DNA of 23,602 bases, from positions 1 through 23,602 of IMG/VR virus record IMGVR_UViG_3300017748_000141; one strand, given 5' to 3'. Both the position numbers and the translations under genes were made by a program. This DNA is from a virus. Positions within the stretch are counted from its first letter, which is position 1. Each line of letters starts with the position of its first letter. Shown piece after piece: positions 15,249-22,818 of the stretch. Under the pieces are notes generated by a model. That model had not been told where the DNA came from and did no database searches. It saw only the letters and a program-made list of their open reading frames with translations.

Positions 15249-17261
15249 TCATGCCACATCTTTTGTGTCAAGCCAATTGTCACCTATTTTTGCTTCTAAT
15301 AGTAACGGTACATTTAAATCAATATGAAACTTACTCTCAATCAATTGTTTTAACTCATTATTTATTTCTTTTATCAAATATATTACTTGATTTATTTCTT
15401 CAGGATGTACATCAACTACTACAGAATCATGCACACTATTCACTATACAAGACTTATAAGTTTTAAACTTGTCTTCCATATGCATTAAAACTAATGGCAC
15501 TATATCAGCAGTAGCAAATGATTGTACAGGATAATTCTTTATCTGCGTAAAGTTTGTAACACCACCATTAGTTAATCGTCTAATATCCGGGAACGCAAAC
15601 TCTCTGCCTGAAGGTGTAGTAATCATACCAGTATTCATAGCTTCTGAAGCCAATCTGGTGTGCCATGATTTAATTCCTTTGTATTTTTCTGTAAAGTGCT
15701 CGTAGTATTTTGCTTCGGCTTGTGTTCTACCAAATCCTGTTGCTCCGTAGAGGGGTGCAAAGGTGTGTGCTTTCGCATCTTGACGAGTAGTCGGTTGACC
15801 CGCATCTGTAATAACTTTAGACGTATACGAGTGAACATCAAAACCAGTAGTGACTTCTTCAATAGCAACTCCATCTTGTGACAAGTAAGCAGCAACTCTA
15901 AACTCTAGTTGTGCAAAGTCAGCTTCTAAAACTTTACCACCTTTCCATCGTGATATAAATACTTTCTTAACAGGGAATGTACCACCTCTAGGCATGTTCT
16001 GCATATTAGGGTCAGCACCACTAAACCTTCCAGTAGAAGTTCTATGTTGTAATAATCTAACATGTAACTTACCATCAGGCTTCATATAAGTATTAATGCC
16101 TTGCACAAAGGAAGAGAGGTATGTATCTAATGCTGATAATCTTTGTATGTCATGTAAGAAACTATATGCTGTGTCAGAATCACTTCGTTTAGTAACGTGC
16201 TGTAAAACTTCTAACATCTTTTTATTCACACTAAAGCCATTAGCACTAATCCATTTTGCATTTGTTGGATTAAATTTAAGACCTGCTATTTCTCTAGTAG
16301 GAGCAAAAATGTAGCCAAGGCTATTGCAAGTAGCACATTTGGGTAACTTAGCGTAAAGAGTTCCATCCTTCTTAACCTTTCTTATTGTTCCTGTTCCATT
16401 ACATGCTTTACACATAACTGCCACGGTCTTGTAAACAATATCAGAATTTTCTTTTACTTTATGTTTAAATTCATCCCTACTCATGTAAGGAGCAAAGTTA
16501 TTCATCCAAGTTGTTTTGTCTTTTGGTTTTCTACTATATATAATCCATGACATTTGTTCAGGACTATTAAGATTGATTGGTGTATCACCCATAAGCTGAT
16601 GTACTTGCCTAGTCAATCTCTCTTCTATCATAGTCTTTTCTTTTTCAAACTCTTCTCTAACTTCATTTAACTTGTCTACATCAACAGTAAATCCAGTTTG
16701 ATATATTCTAGCTAGTGTTAGTGCAACACGATTAGTTAATAAGACAGTATCCATTAAACCTGAATACTCTACTGTATTTAACTTTTTATATAAGGCATCA
16801 GATAATTCTTGAGTAGCTTTTAAGTCAGCCGAAAGATAATCAGATAACTCTTGTTTAGGTATCTCATCTATAGGTACTTTATTTTTAAAGTATTCTTTCA
16901 TAGTGTCTTGTTTCTTAGTTGCTAACTCATATCTGTTTGCACAAGCTTCTAATGATAGAGGTTCTTTTAATCCACGTTGAAGAATGTATTCCCCTAACAT
17001 GGTATCAAAGATAGGACCATCATAATTTAAGTTACATTCCCATAGCCACATTAAATCATGTACTATGTTATGCCCTATAAGAATAGTTGCTTGGTCAAGT
17101 AACTCTTGTACACCTGTAAAGTCATCTCTAAATAAATGCTCTTCACCATTATCTGTTAGACAACCTACCATAACAAGCTTGTTGTCAGTCTCAAATGGGT
17201 CAAGATGTAACTTGCCATCTCTATGTGTTACAGTATTCTCTACATCAAGAGTCAGCTTCAT
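15249..17261 (-). CDS. DNA polymerase, family A, with 3'-5' exonuclease and a DnaJ-like zinc-finger insert
   Basis: This 670-aa replicative polymerase has intact proofreading motifs: Exo I LDVENT (D6, E8), Exo II GHNIVHD (N65, D69), Exo III YLSAD (Y142, D146). Polymerase motif A is DFAQLEFR (D448, E453), motif B RQDAKAHTFAPLYG (R493, K497, F501, Y505), motif C VHDS (H611, D612). F501 matches E. coli Pol I position 762; motif C has Ser where Pol I has Glu. Between the thumb motif NLNSPEQMSW (230-239) and the palm, at 284-312, lie two CxxC pairs of DnaJ type. An unusual central DnaJ-like domain has been reported for the HMO-2011 polymerase. The ATG overlaps the helicase stop (ATGA). Confidence 0.95.
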   Translation of the reverse strand: MKLTLDVENTVTHRDGKLHLDPFETDNKLVMVGCLTDNGEEHLFRDDFTGVQELLDQATILIGHNIVHDLMWLWECNLNYDGPIFDTMLGEYILQRGLKEPLSLEACANRYELATKKQDTMKEYFKNKVPIDEIPKQELSDYLSADLKATQELSDALYKKLNTVEYSGLMDTVLLTNRVALTLARIYQTGFTVDVDKLNEVREEFEKEKTMIEERLTRQVHQLMGDTPINLNSPEQMSWIIYSRKPKDKTTWMNNFAPYMSRDEFKHKVKENSDIVYKTVAVMCKACNGTGTIRKVKKDGTLYAKLPKCATCNSLGYIFAPTREIAGLKFNPTNAKWISANGFSVNKKMLEVLQHVTKRSDSDTAYSFLHDIQRLSALDTYLSSFVQGINTYMKPDGKLHVRLLQHRTSTGRFSGADPNMQNMPRGGTFPVKKVFISRWKGGKVLEADFAQLEFRVAAYLSQDGVAIEEVTTGFDVHSYTSKVITDAGQPTTRQDAKAHTFAPLYGATGFGRTQAEAKYYEHFTEKYKGIKSWHTRLASEAMNTGMITTPSGREFAFPDIRRLTNGGVTNFTQIKNYPVQSFATADIVPLVLMHMEDKFKTYKSCIVNSVHDSVVVDVHPEEINQVIYLIKEINNELKQLIESKFHIDLNVPLLLEAKIGDNWLDTKDVA
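16326..16412 (-). other. DnaJ-type zinc-finger insert of the polymerase (residues 284-312)
   Basis: The segment reads CKACNGTGT, then 16 further residues, then KCATCNSLGY, giving C284, C287, C309 and C312. The CxxCxGxG form of the first pair is the signature of the DnaJ cysteine-rich domain. Two pairs would bind one zinc ion. It lies after the thumb-tip motif, close to where T7 polymerase carries its thioredoxin-binding loop. Confidence 0.8.
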
Positions 17262-18481
17262 GCTGTATACCTCGCAGTTTTATAATCAAGATTACAAGTA
17301 ACATTACCATGCCAACCTGTCAATTTATTTTTTACAACATTGAGATGCCTTTCAGGACCTTCTTCTTCTTGACCTTCTATTGGTGGATTCTTAGCAATCA
17401 ATACCATCAAGTCTGCTTCAGCAGCTTTACCAGTCCTACTACCTTCCATCATAGATTGATTAAGTATAACTTTACCTTCTGCTTCAGCAGATAGTTGAGA
17501 CATATAAAACATAGCACAGTTATGAGACTTAGCTATCTGCCTAGCATATATTGCATTAGCCTTGAGTGCTTCATCGGGTCTAGCAAATCCTTGAGACCTA
17601 GCAAACTTATCACCCATGTCTAGTACAACTATGTCAGGCTTGTATGACTTACATACACTCTCTACCCAAGCCATATCACGATTAGATGCATCTTTGATAT
17701 CTATATGTTTTCGTACTGGACTGTACAACTCTTGTGCTCTCTGTGGATTCTCTTTCACTTGATGCATTGTCATACCTGTCGCTGCAGTTAGATATCTTGC
17801 TCCCACTCTATGAGGACCTTCTTCGTTGCACAGTATAATACATCTAGCACCTTGATGTGCAAAGCCACCGGGAGATGCAATCAAACTAGCATGAAAGGAT
17901 GTCTTGCCTGTATTAGGTCTAGCACCTACTTCAATTAGATGCCCAGCATTCACACCTTCAACTACTCTAGTCAAACTAGGAATGCCAAAGTTCCAACTAG
18001 CTTCTAAATCATTCTTGGATAGCAAAGCATCAATGCTTATGTCTTCCCATTGTATATTTAGATTAGGAGTAAAGTCATCACCATACTGCTCCAAAATATT
18101 ACGAAGAGGTTCAAGTGTAGATTGAGAACCATTGACGTAATCAAAGCCAAGATTAGCAATGTCTTCACCAACAACTTGCTGAAATAGTTTAGATAAAACT
18201 TCTTGTGCAACATCTTCTCCCATTGGTTGTTCTCGTTTGATGCCGTTGAACAAAGATGAGTATGCTTGTTTTTGTGCAGTAGTCATTGATGGATTGCCTG
18301 ACATAAACAATGCTTCAATCTCATCAGGTGTTACTGTTCTTTCGTATGTAGTCATTGCACTATCAAGTGCTTGTTTAATCTTTCTTACATCTTTGCTGAA
18401 TAATCTGTCTGGACATTTAGCACCTCTATGCTCATCATAGAATGTTTTGTCCATCAGACTTCGTATTAGGGATAGTTCCAT
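17258..18481 (-). CDS. Replicative DNA helicase, DnaB/T7 gp4 helicase-like (SF4)
   Basis: This 407-aa ATPase should form a ring that unwinds DNA at the phage fork. Residues 1-140 form a helical N-terminal domain. The RecA-like core starts with FGIPSLTRVVEGVNAGHL. Walker A is GARPNTGKT (186-194), the catalytic Glu region is LCNEEGP (217-223), and Walker B is IVVLDMGDK (D288). A QLSAEAEG segment and KNKLTGWHG near the C-terminus match the later SF4 motifs. Unlike T7 gp4, the primase is a separate gene just upstream, and the helicase ribosome site (AAGGAG) lies in the last primase codons. It overlaps the polymerase gene by ATGA, so primase, helicase and polymerase are probably produced together. 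Confidence 0.9.
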   Translation of the reverse strand: MELSLIRSLMDKTFYDEHRGAKCPDRLFSKDVRKIKQALDSAMTTYERTVTPDEIEALFMSGNPSMTTAQKQAYSSLFNGIKREQPMGEDVAQEVLSKLFQQVVGEDIANLGFDYVNGSQSTLEPLRNILEQYGDDFTPNLNIQWEDISIDALLSKNDLEASWNFGIPSLTRVVEGVNAGHLIEVGARPNTGKTSFHASLIASPGGFAHQGARCIILCNEEGPHRVGARYLTAATGMTMHQVKENPQRAQELYSPVRKHIDIKDASNRDMAWVESVCKSYKPDIVVLDMGDKFARSQGFARPDEALKANAIYARQIAKSHNCAMFYMSQLSAEAEGKVILNQSMMEGSRTGKAAEADLMVLIAKNPPIEGQEEEGPERHLNVVKNKLTGWHGNVTCNLDYKTARYTA

Positions 18482-18484
18482 GTC

Positions 18485-19255
18485 TTACTCCTTTGGGGTT
18501 AGGAAATATAAATTGTTTAAGTCTTCTTCGTTTCTATACTTCAAATCATCTTTTAGTCTAAGTACTTTTACTTCTTTAACGTAGTTGCGTAATTCTTTTG
18601 CAAACTGCATTATCTTATCTAAGGCGTCAGGGTCTAAGGCAATAATTGCTGTTGAGAACTGTGATAGATATTGCTTGTGTGATTCCAATAATGATGTTCC
18701 TAGCACAGCTATCCCCTTCCGTGTGTCAGAAGCAACCACAGCTGCACTAACACAATCCTCAACAACAATAGCAGTTGTACCATGTCCTTGAGAATAAGGC
18801 AAGTTGTTTTTTCCATATCGTTTCCATTTAGGTTTACTCTTACCTAATGAACGACCTGCACCATCAACAATCTTATTGTCATGTACAATAGGAAACACTG
18901 CTCTGTTCTCTTTAACGTCATAGTACAAACTTAATGTGTTAGCAGATAGACCCCACTTATCACACCACTCAGTAATTGCCTTACGATTACCATGTGGAAC
19001 AACATGTTCCGGGAACTCAAAGATTGTATTATCATCTTCTATCTGCTTACTCATAGCAGTGCGAATATCATCTACAGTGAGAGTAACACGAGAATTGCCA
19101 GATAAACTACAAGATATCTTATAGCAATTCCACATTACTGAACCCATATTATTGGTCACTGTAAATGTATTATAACTTTTACAGTTAGGACAATCTAATC
19201 TTCTAGACTCTCCTACACTTAACTGTAAATCATTTATATAATTGTATATATTCAC
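18485..19255 (-). CDS. DNA primase with N-terminal zinc finger and TOPRIM domain (T7 gp4 primase-like)
   Basis: This 256-aa protein would make RNA primers. A zinc finger is formed by C22 and C25 (CPNC) and C44 and C49 (WNCYKISC). A TOPRIM domain follows, with AIVVEDCVSAAVVA (E166) and AIIALDPDALDK (D208, D210) as metal-binding residues. The length fits the primase half of T7 gp4 without a helicase. The start is GTG at 19255 with no clear ribosome site; no in-frame ATG precedes the zinc finger, so GTG is kept. A tandem 13-bp repeat covers the start codon. It follows the integrase by 31 AT-rich bases and precedes the helicase by three. Specificity for primer sites cannot be read. Confidence 0.87.
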   Translation of the reverse strand: MNIYNYINDLQLSVGESRRLDCPNCKSYNTFTVTNNMGSVMWNCYKISCSLSGNSRVTLTVDDIRTAMSKQIEDDNTIFEFPEHVVPHGNRKAITEWCDKWGLSANTLSLYYDVKENRAVFPIVHDNKIVDGAGRSLGKSKPKWKRYGKNNLPYSQGHGTTAIVVEDCVSAAVVASDTRKGIAVLGTSLLESHKQYLSQFSTAIIALDPDALDKIMQFAKELRNYVKEVKVLRLKDDLKYRNEEDLNNLYFLTPKE

Positions 19256-19278
19256 TTATATGTATCACTTATATGTAT
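19253..19278 (-). repeat. Tandem 13-bp repeat covering the primase start
   Basis: On the + strand CACTTATATGTAT occurs twice back to back (19253-19265 and 19266-19278). On the - strand each unit reads ATACATATAAGTG, and the second copy ends exactly with the GTG start of the primase. The GTG in the upstream copy is 13 bases away and out of frame. The run is AT-rich and lies in the 31-base gap after the integrase. It could be a protein-binding site, part of a promoter, or simple slippage. Confidence 0.7.
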
Positions 19279-19286
19279 ATATAATA

Positions 19287-20420
19287 TTAGCTGTTCGGCA
19301 CTTGCCTTGTGCTTATAGCAATGGATTCACGGGTTGTCAATGCTTTTTTTGCACTTAGGTAAGTATTTTTCATATATGGCATTACACTATTAGGATTTGC
19401 ATGTCCTGTAACAGACATTATTTGACCCATAGACACACCAGCTTCAACCATCTCAGTTGTACCTGTTCTACGTAAGTCTGCCAATCGTAGCTCATTAGGT
19501 AAGCCTGCAGAGGACATAGCCACTCTCCCTAGCTTGGATATACCATGAAGACTATAAGGCTTGTATGCTCCTCTAATCGCCTTTGGCATAGGTGCAACAT
19601 ATTCTTGGAATCCGTAGTCTTCCTTTTGTTGTACAAGCATAGCTAGTAAATCTTTACTAATGGGAAGGTGAACTGTGGCTCTACGTTTTGATTGCTCTAA
19701 GTGTAAAATACCTTTGTCAAAATCTATATACTCAAACTTTAACAATCTCATATCACCAATTCTTTGACACCATTCATAAGCCATTTGTACAATTAAACCT
19801 AAGTTTCGTGTTTTAAAATTAGTGTATGCATAATCTAGAAATTGTTTCACTTGGTCTCTTGTCCAAAGAGTTTTTCTAGACTTAGGTGTTCTGCATTTGA
19901 AAGTAGAGAATGGGTTACTTTGTACATAACCCATCTCCATTCCGTAAGAGTACATTTTTCTTGATACAGAGCATATATGATTAGCCATAGAAATGCCACG
20001 ATTTAGCCATACTTCATAAGACTTCTTAGCTTTAGCACCGTTCATATTTTTTAAATATGTTCTTGACAAGTGTTTACTTTCTACAATTGTACTCAACATG
20101 TTCTTTATAAAGTATTGATAATCTTGTTTAGATTTATCGGCTAACATATTGAAATCACTAGATAATAAATACTCATCAGCTAAACCTTGTACAGTAGGAT
20201 TGTTTTGTACAGACACAACTTCAGATTGTTGTTGCAAAAATGCATCAATCAATTTGTTAAATTCATTAGCTTTCTTTTTTGCTATTGACAAATCTGAACC
20301 TAAGTTAGTACGTGTGACAATGCCTTCATCAATATATCTAGCAGTAGGATTATATCTGTAAAAAACCATACCGTTTCCATATTTTTGCTCCTGTAAATAT
20401 CGTGGCAGTTTCTTTTTCAT
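19287..20420 (-). CDS. int: Tyrosine recombinase (phage integrase)
   Basis: This 377-aa protein should insert and excise phage DNA at an attachment site. Residues 1-70 look like an arm-binding domain, 75-180 the SAM-like core-binding domain, and 185-360 the catalytic domain. Catalytic residues are R220 (EWCQRIGDMR), K245 (LEQSKRRATVHLPI), R317 (ADLRRTGTT), H340 (SVTGH) and the nucleophile, probably Y349 (VMPYMKNTY). The first residue of the HxxR box is Ala (A314) rather than His. The frame is complete. The start has GGGAG six bases upstream and follows the DUF932 gene by ten bases, so it is likely transcribed from the promoter at 21331-21359. The gene indicates a temperate ability, but no repressor or attachment site was recognised here. 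Confidence 0.93.
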   Translation of the reverse strand: MKKKLPRYLQEQKYGNGMVFYRYNPTARYIDEGIVTRTNLGSDLSIAKKKANEFNKLIDAFLQQQSEVVSVQNNPTVQGLADEYLLSSDFNMLADKSKQDYQYFIKNMLSTIVESKHLSRTYLKNMNGAKAKKSYEVWLNRGISMANHICSVSRKMYSYGMEMGYVQSNPFSTFKCRTPKSRKTLWTRDQVKQFLDYAYTNFKTRNLGLIVQMAYEWCQRIGDMRLLKFEYIDFDKGILHLEQSKRRATVHLPISKDLLAMLVQQKEDYGFQEYVAPMPKAIRGAYKPYSLHGISKLGRVAMSSAGLPNELRLADLRRTGTTEMVEAGVSMGQIMSVTGHANPNSVMPYMKNTYLSAKKALTTRESIAISTRQVPNS

Positions 20421-20430
20421 ATTGAACTCC

Positions 20431-21297
20431 CTATGCTGCGACTAATGCTTTGAACTTAGGGTGAGATATCCACTTAGCTACTTCGTGTTCTCTCTGCCAC
20501 ATTGATTCAGATTTGGTATCATTACCAGTATCTCTTAATACAAAACCATTTCTTGTATCAGCATAGCTAGAGTAGTTAGTGAATGCACTGTACAAACTAA
20601 ATACATTATTACCTCTAGTGTGTGCTTCTTGTGCATACAGACTAGCCATCTTCTCAGCTTTCTTATCAGAAGGAATAATCTCTTTTAGTAGTTCTATTAC
20701 ATTTACAAAGATAGGCATTGGTGTTTCTGCCCACTTCTGTAGATTAGCAGATTGTGCATAGAAGTTTTGTCTCGCATCTTTAAGTTCTTGTATGAACCTA
20801 TCCATACAAAAGTTAGATGTATTCTTCTTACGTATCTTGTCATGTTCACCACCAACTTGACCATTTGTACAGAAGCTATCTATCTGTCCAAAGAATACTT
20901 GATTAGAACAAGAACCATCTACTGCGTGTAGTCCTATTATTCTCTCATGTAAGCTTGTCTGATGCTTGTCTGTCGTGATTAATGACCGTACATTAGGTAG
21001 AGTTATATCAACCATACCCCATGCATTGTTACGTGATGAAAAGGATTTGACGATAGCACCCTCTAATTCTTGAGCAGTTCTATTGTCTTGTATAACTTCA
21101 CCAACTCCTTTGAAGAATTTAGGATGTGATGCACAATTAAAACTGCTACCGACAACACCGATGTATTCTCCAGTATTCTCATTGATAACATATTTCTTCT
21201 TGTGAAACTTAGTTGTCTCGAAAGAAACATTAAAGTCTAGGTGGTCTTCAACTGTGATTAAGTTGTCTTTAACTTCTAATATACCATCTAAAGGCAT
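20431..21297 (-). CDS. DUF932-like phage protein
   Basis: The product is 288 aa from the chosen start. It shows DUF932-like features: YIGVVGSSFNCASHPKFFKGVGEVI near the N-terminus, then GLHAVDGSCSNQVFFGQIDSFCTNGQV and a KKNTSNF segment, followed by helices. Proteins of this family are common in phages and plasmids and are often labelled plasmid-related, but their role is not settled. The longest frame begins at ATG 21309, without a ribosome site and only about 15 bases from the predicted transcript start. ATG 21297 has GGAG six bases upstream and is preferred. It is the first gene after the regulatory gap, and the integrase follows by ten bases, so it may act with or control integration or early replication. 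Confidence 0.72.
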   Translation of the reverse strand: MPLDGILEVKDNLITVEDHLDFNVSFETTKFHKKKYVINENTGEYIGVVGSSFNCASHPKFFKGVGEVIQDNRTAQELEGAIVKSFSSRNNAWGMVDITLPNVRSLITTDKHQTSLHERIIGLHAVDGSCSNQVFFGQIDSFCTNGQVGGEHDKIRKKNTSNFCMDRFIQELKDARQNFYAQSANLQKWAETPMPIFVNVIELLKEIIPSDKKAEKMASLYAQEAHTRGNNVFSLYSAFTNYSSYADTRNGFVLRDTGNDTKSESMWQREHEVAKWISHPKFKALVAA

Positions 21298-21303
21298 AGC
21301 ATT

Positions 21304-21307
21304 CTCC
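21304..21307 (-). promoter_or_regulatory. Shine-Dalgarno site deciding the DUF932 start
   Basis: GGAG lies six bases before ATG 21297 on the - strand. The upstream ATG at 21309 overlaps this site and has no such element, so the downstream ATG is chosen. Confidence 0.6.
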
Positions 21308-21330
21308 ATTTATGTTTTGTTATTGTTAAT

Positions 21331-21359
21331 GTTATAAGGCTTATAAGATTTAATGTCAA
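21331..21359 (-). promoter_or_regulatory. Sigma70-type promoter for the DUF932-integrase-replication genes
   Basis: On the - strand a perfect -35 box TTGACA (21359-21354) is followed by a 17-base spacer and the -10 box TATAAC (21336-21331), five of six matching TATAAT. The predicted transcript start is near 21324, about 27 bases before the preferred ATG at 21297. This is the clearest promoter in the window and would be read by host RNA polymerase. A 15-bp palindrome covers the -10 box and part of the spacer. Confidence 0.75.
21332..21346. promoter_or_regulatory. 15-bp palindrome overlapping the promoter (candidate operator)
   Basis: TTATAAGGCTTATAA is a perfect palindrome with seven-base arms around one central base. 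It overlaps the -10 box and half of the spacer of the promoter at 21331-21359, where a bound dimeric repressor would block RNA polymerase. AT-rich chance palindromes are possible in this genome, so the operator call is inferred from its position. Confidence 0.5.
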
Positions 21360-21396
21360 CTGATATTTAGTTGTATAGTAAGTATTACATAATTAC

Positions 21397-21411
21397 TACT
21401 GTAATACAGTA
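21397..21411. promoter_or_regulatory. Second 15-bp palindrome upstream of the promoter
   Basis: TACTGTAATACAGTA is a perfect seven-plus-one-plus-seven palindrome about 40 bases upstream of the -35 box. Its half-site GTAATAC also faces GTATTAC at 21382-21388, giving a cluster of inverted repeats in the 140-base gap 21310-21449. It differs in sequence from the palindrome in the promoter, so it would bind another regulator or act as a hairpin at the end of the upstream transcript. No T-run follows it on the - strand, which argues against a terminator. Confidence 0.5.
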
Positions 21412-21449
21412 TAGTGGTACATATAGATACCGTACTTTACGATATTATA

Positions 21450-21881
21450 TTAACCCCTATGTCCGTAAGGTTCTACATCATTTCCCATAACAATACTACA
21501 CCCATTGGGTGCAAGGTCACAGTTAGGGTAACTATAACACCCTATATGTGAATCTTCAAAGCGATGAGCTATTTGTGTAGATGCTTCAGCATTGAGATAG
21601 TTAGTGACAAAATCATCTATACCCTTACTATGTTCGTGCTTAGTGTAAAGACTTATATGAGGTTGTCTAGCAGTCCACCTACCTGTAGTCCAAAAATATA
21701 AGTACTCAATATTGGCTACATTTATAATGTAAACAAAACTAGCTGATTTAACTACATGATAAGATAATTCATGTTTCTCAAGATAGTCAGTAACAAATTC
21801 TAAAGATTCATTTGTATCCCTTCTATATATTTTCTTACCCTTAGAATTAGTCCTAACATATTTCCATTCACTTACACTCAT
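21450..21881 (-). CDS. Hypothetical early protein
   Basis: This 143-aa protein has a basic N-terminus (EWKYVRTNSKGKKIYRRDT), a helix (ESLEFVTDYLEKHEL), then strand-like segments (SYHVVKSASFVYIINVANIEYLYFWTTGRW) and a cysteine-containing end (HIGCYSYPNCDLAPNGCSIV) finishing in YGHRG. The strand and helix order suggests a small alpha/beta domain, and the three cysteines might bind metal, but no family was recognised. ATG has GGAG seven bases upstream and overlaps the preceding gene's stop (ATGA). It is the last gene before the regulatory gap, within a run of short early genes of the kind that often act on the host. Confidence 0.6.
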   Translation of the reverse strand: MSVSEWKYVRTNSKGKKIYRRDTNESLEFVTDYLEKHELSYHVVKSASFVYIINVANIEYLYFWTTGRWTARQPHISLYTKHEHSKGIDDFVTNYLNAEASTQIAHRFEDSHIGCYSYPNCDLAPNGCSIVMGNDVEPYGHRG

Positions 21882-22156
21882 ACTGTATCTCCATTATGGG
21901 AACATTTTTTAATCTTATAGTTTTGCCACCTATTATCGTGATGACAATCGTTATGTTTAGGTAACTTTAAATCAAATATATCAGCGATAAAATATTCAAA
22001 GCCACCAAGATTAATAACCTTGTGATAGTCGAGAGGACAATTATCTTGTATGTCATTCACAATATCTTTTAAGTTATTAATTTCTGTGAGCAATCTATCC
22101 TTTTGTTGCTCATCTAATTTGTCAATGATTGACATTTTTTTAGTGCTGCTAGTCAT
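21878..22156 (-). CDS. Hypothetical small early protein
   Basis: From the chosen start this is a 92-aa protein. It has a helical, charged N-terminus (IIDKLDEQQKDRLLTEINNLKDIVNDI) and a C-terminal part with strand-like FEYFIADIFDLKL and a His/Cys-rich end (HNDCHHDNRW...KKCSHNGD) that could bind metal. No family was recognised. The longest frame begins with GTG at 22198 inside the previous gene. ATG 22156 has GGGAG seven bases upstream, 11 bases after the upstream stop, and is preferred. It overlaps the next gene by ATGA. Confidence 0.55.
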   Translation of the reverse strand: MTSSTKKMSIIDKLDEQQKDRLLTEINNLKDIVNDIQDNCPLDYHKVINLGGFEYFIADIFDLKLPKHNDCHHDNRWQNYKIKKCSHNGDTV

Positions 22157-22167
22157 ACTGCTTCTCC

Positions 22168-22818
22168 CTATTTGGTGTCTACATAAATTCGTAAACACTT
22201 TGATTTATCAATAGGCTGACCTCTCTCATACTTCTGCCAACCTTCTGCTTTCTTGGTCTCTTCATCAAGATACTGACCACGAACTCTCATCTTGTAAGAT
22301 TCCTTATTTAGATACTCTTTTAGTTGTGCAACGAATGCTTTACCACTAGCATCATTAGGTATCTCACTAAACATTTTTACTTCACCTTTTACAGTAGATG
22401 ATTTGTAGTAAGCATCTCGCCAATACTCTGTATGAGCAGTTTGTTTATCTAACAACTCATCCTTCTCCTCAATGATACTGAGAAGATTTGTTATTTTAGA
22501 GGACAATGCTAAGACTTTATCTTCTTGCTCTTGCAAGTTCTTTTTATATATCTTGTCATTATTCTCAATAGTATTGTCATAAAAGATTGCTTGGTCTTTT
22601 ATTTTACCCTCTTGAGTATCAATCCTCACTTCTTGTAACAACTGCTTTTGACACTTGGCATATGCTCTAATGAGATATGTCAAATCCATATCGCCAACAT
22701 TGATAGGCTCATCTTTAGATGATGAATGATGATAGACTGTTAAGTTTTCCATATCACTTGGTAGTCTACCAGTAGAGTTAGTGATTGCATCTATCTGCAA
22801 ATGTTTTTTTATCTTCAT
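22168..22818 (-). CDS. Hypothetical coiled-coil early protein
   Basis: This 216-aa protein has a central coiled coil, from about residue 75 to 130 (including KNLQEQEDKVLALSSKITNL and LLSIIEEKDELLDKQ), between a mixed N-terminal region (MDLTYLIRAYAKCQKQLLQEV) and a C-terminal part rich in charged and aromatic residues (YKMRVRGQYLDEETKKAEGW; KCLRIYVDTK). No catalytic motif was seen and no family recognised. The ATG at 22818 has a strong AAGGAG seven bases upstream and overlaps the preceding stop by ATGA. The coiled coil suggests it forms oligomers or binds another protein. Confidence 0.6.
   Translation of the reverse strand: MKIKKHLQIDAITNSTGRLPSDMENLTVYHHSSSKDEPINVGDMDLTYLIRAYAKCQKQLLQEVRIDTQEGKIKDQAIFYDNTIENNDKIYKKNLQEQEDKVLALSSKITNLLSIIEEKDELLDKQTAHTEYWRDAYYKSSTVKGEVKMFSEIPNDASGKAFVAQLKEYLNKESYKMRVRGQYLDEETKKAEGWQKYERGQPIDKSKCLRIYVDTK

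Noticed and set aside
19256-21449. Phage attachment site or tRNA near the integrase
   Set aside because: No tRNA-like cloverleaf or tRNA 3'-end sequence was recognised in the gaps beside the integrase; the site cannot be located without the host sequence.
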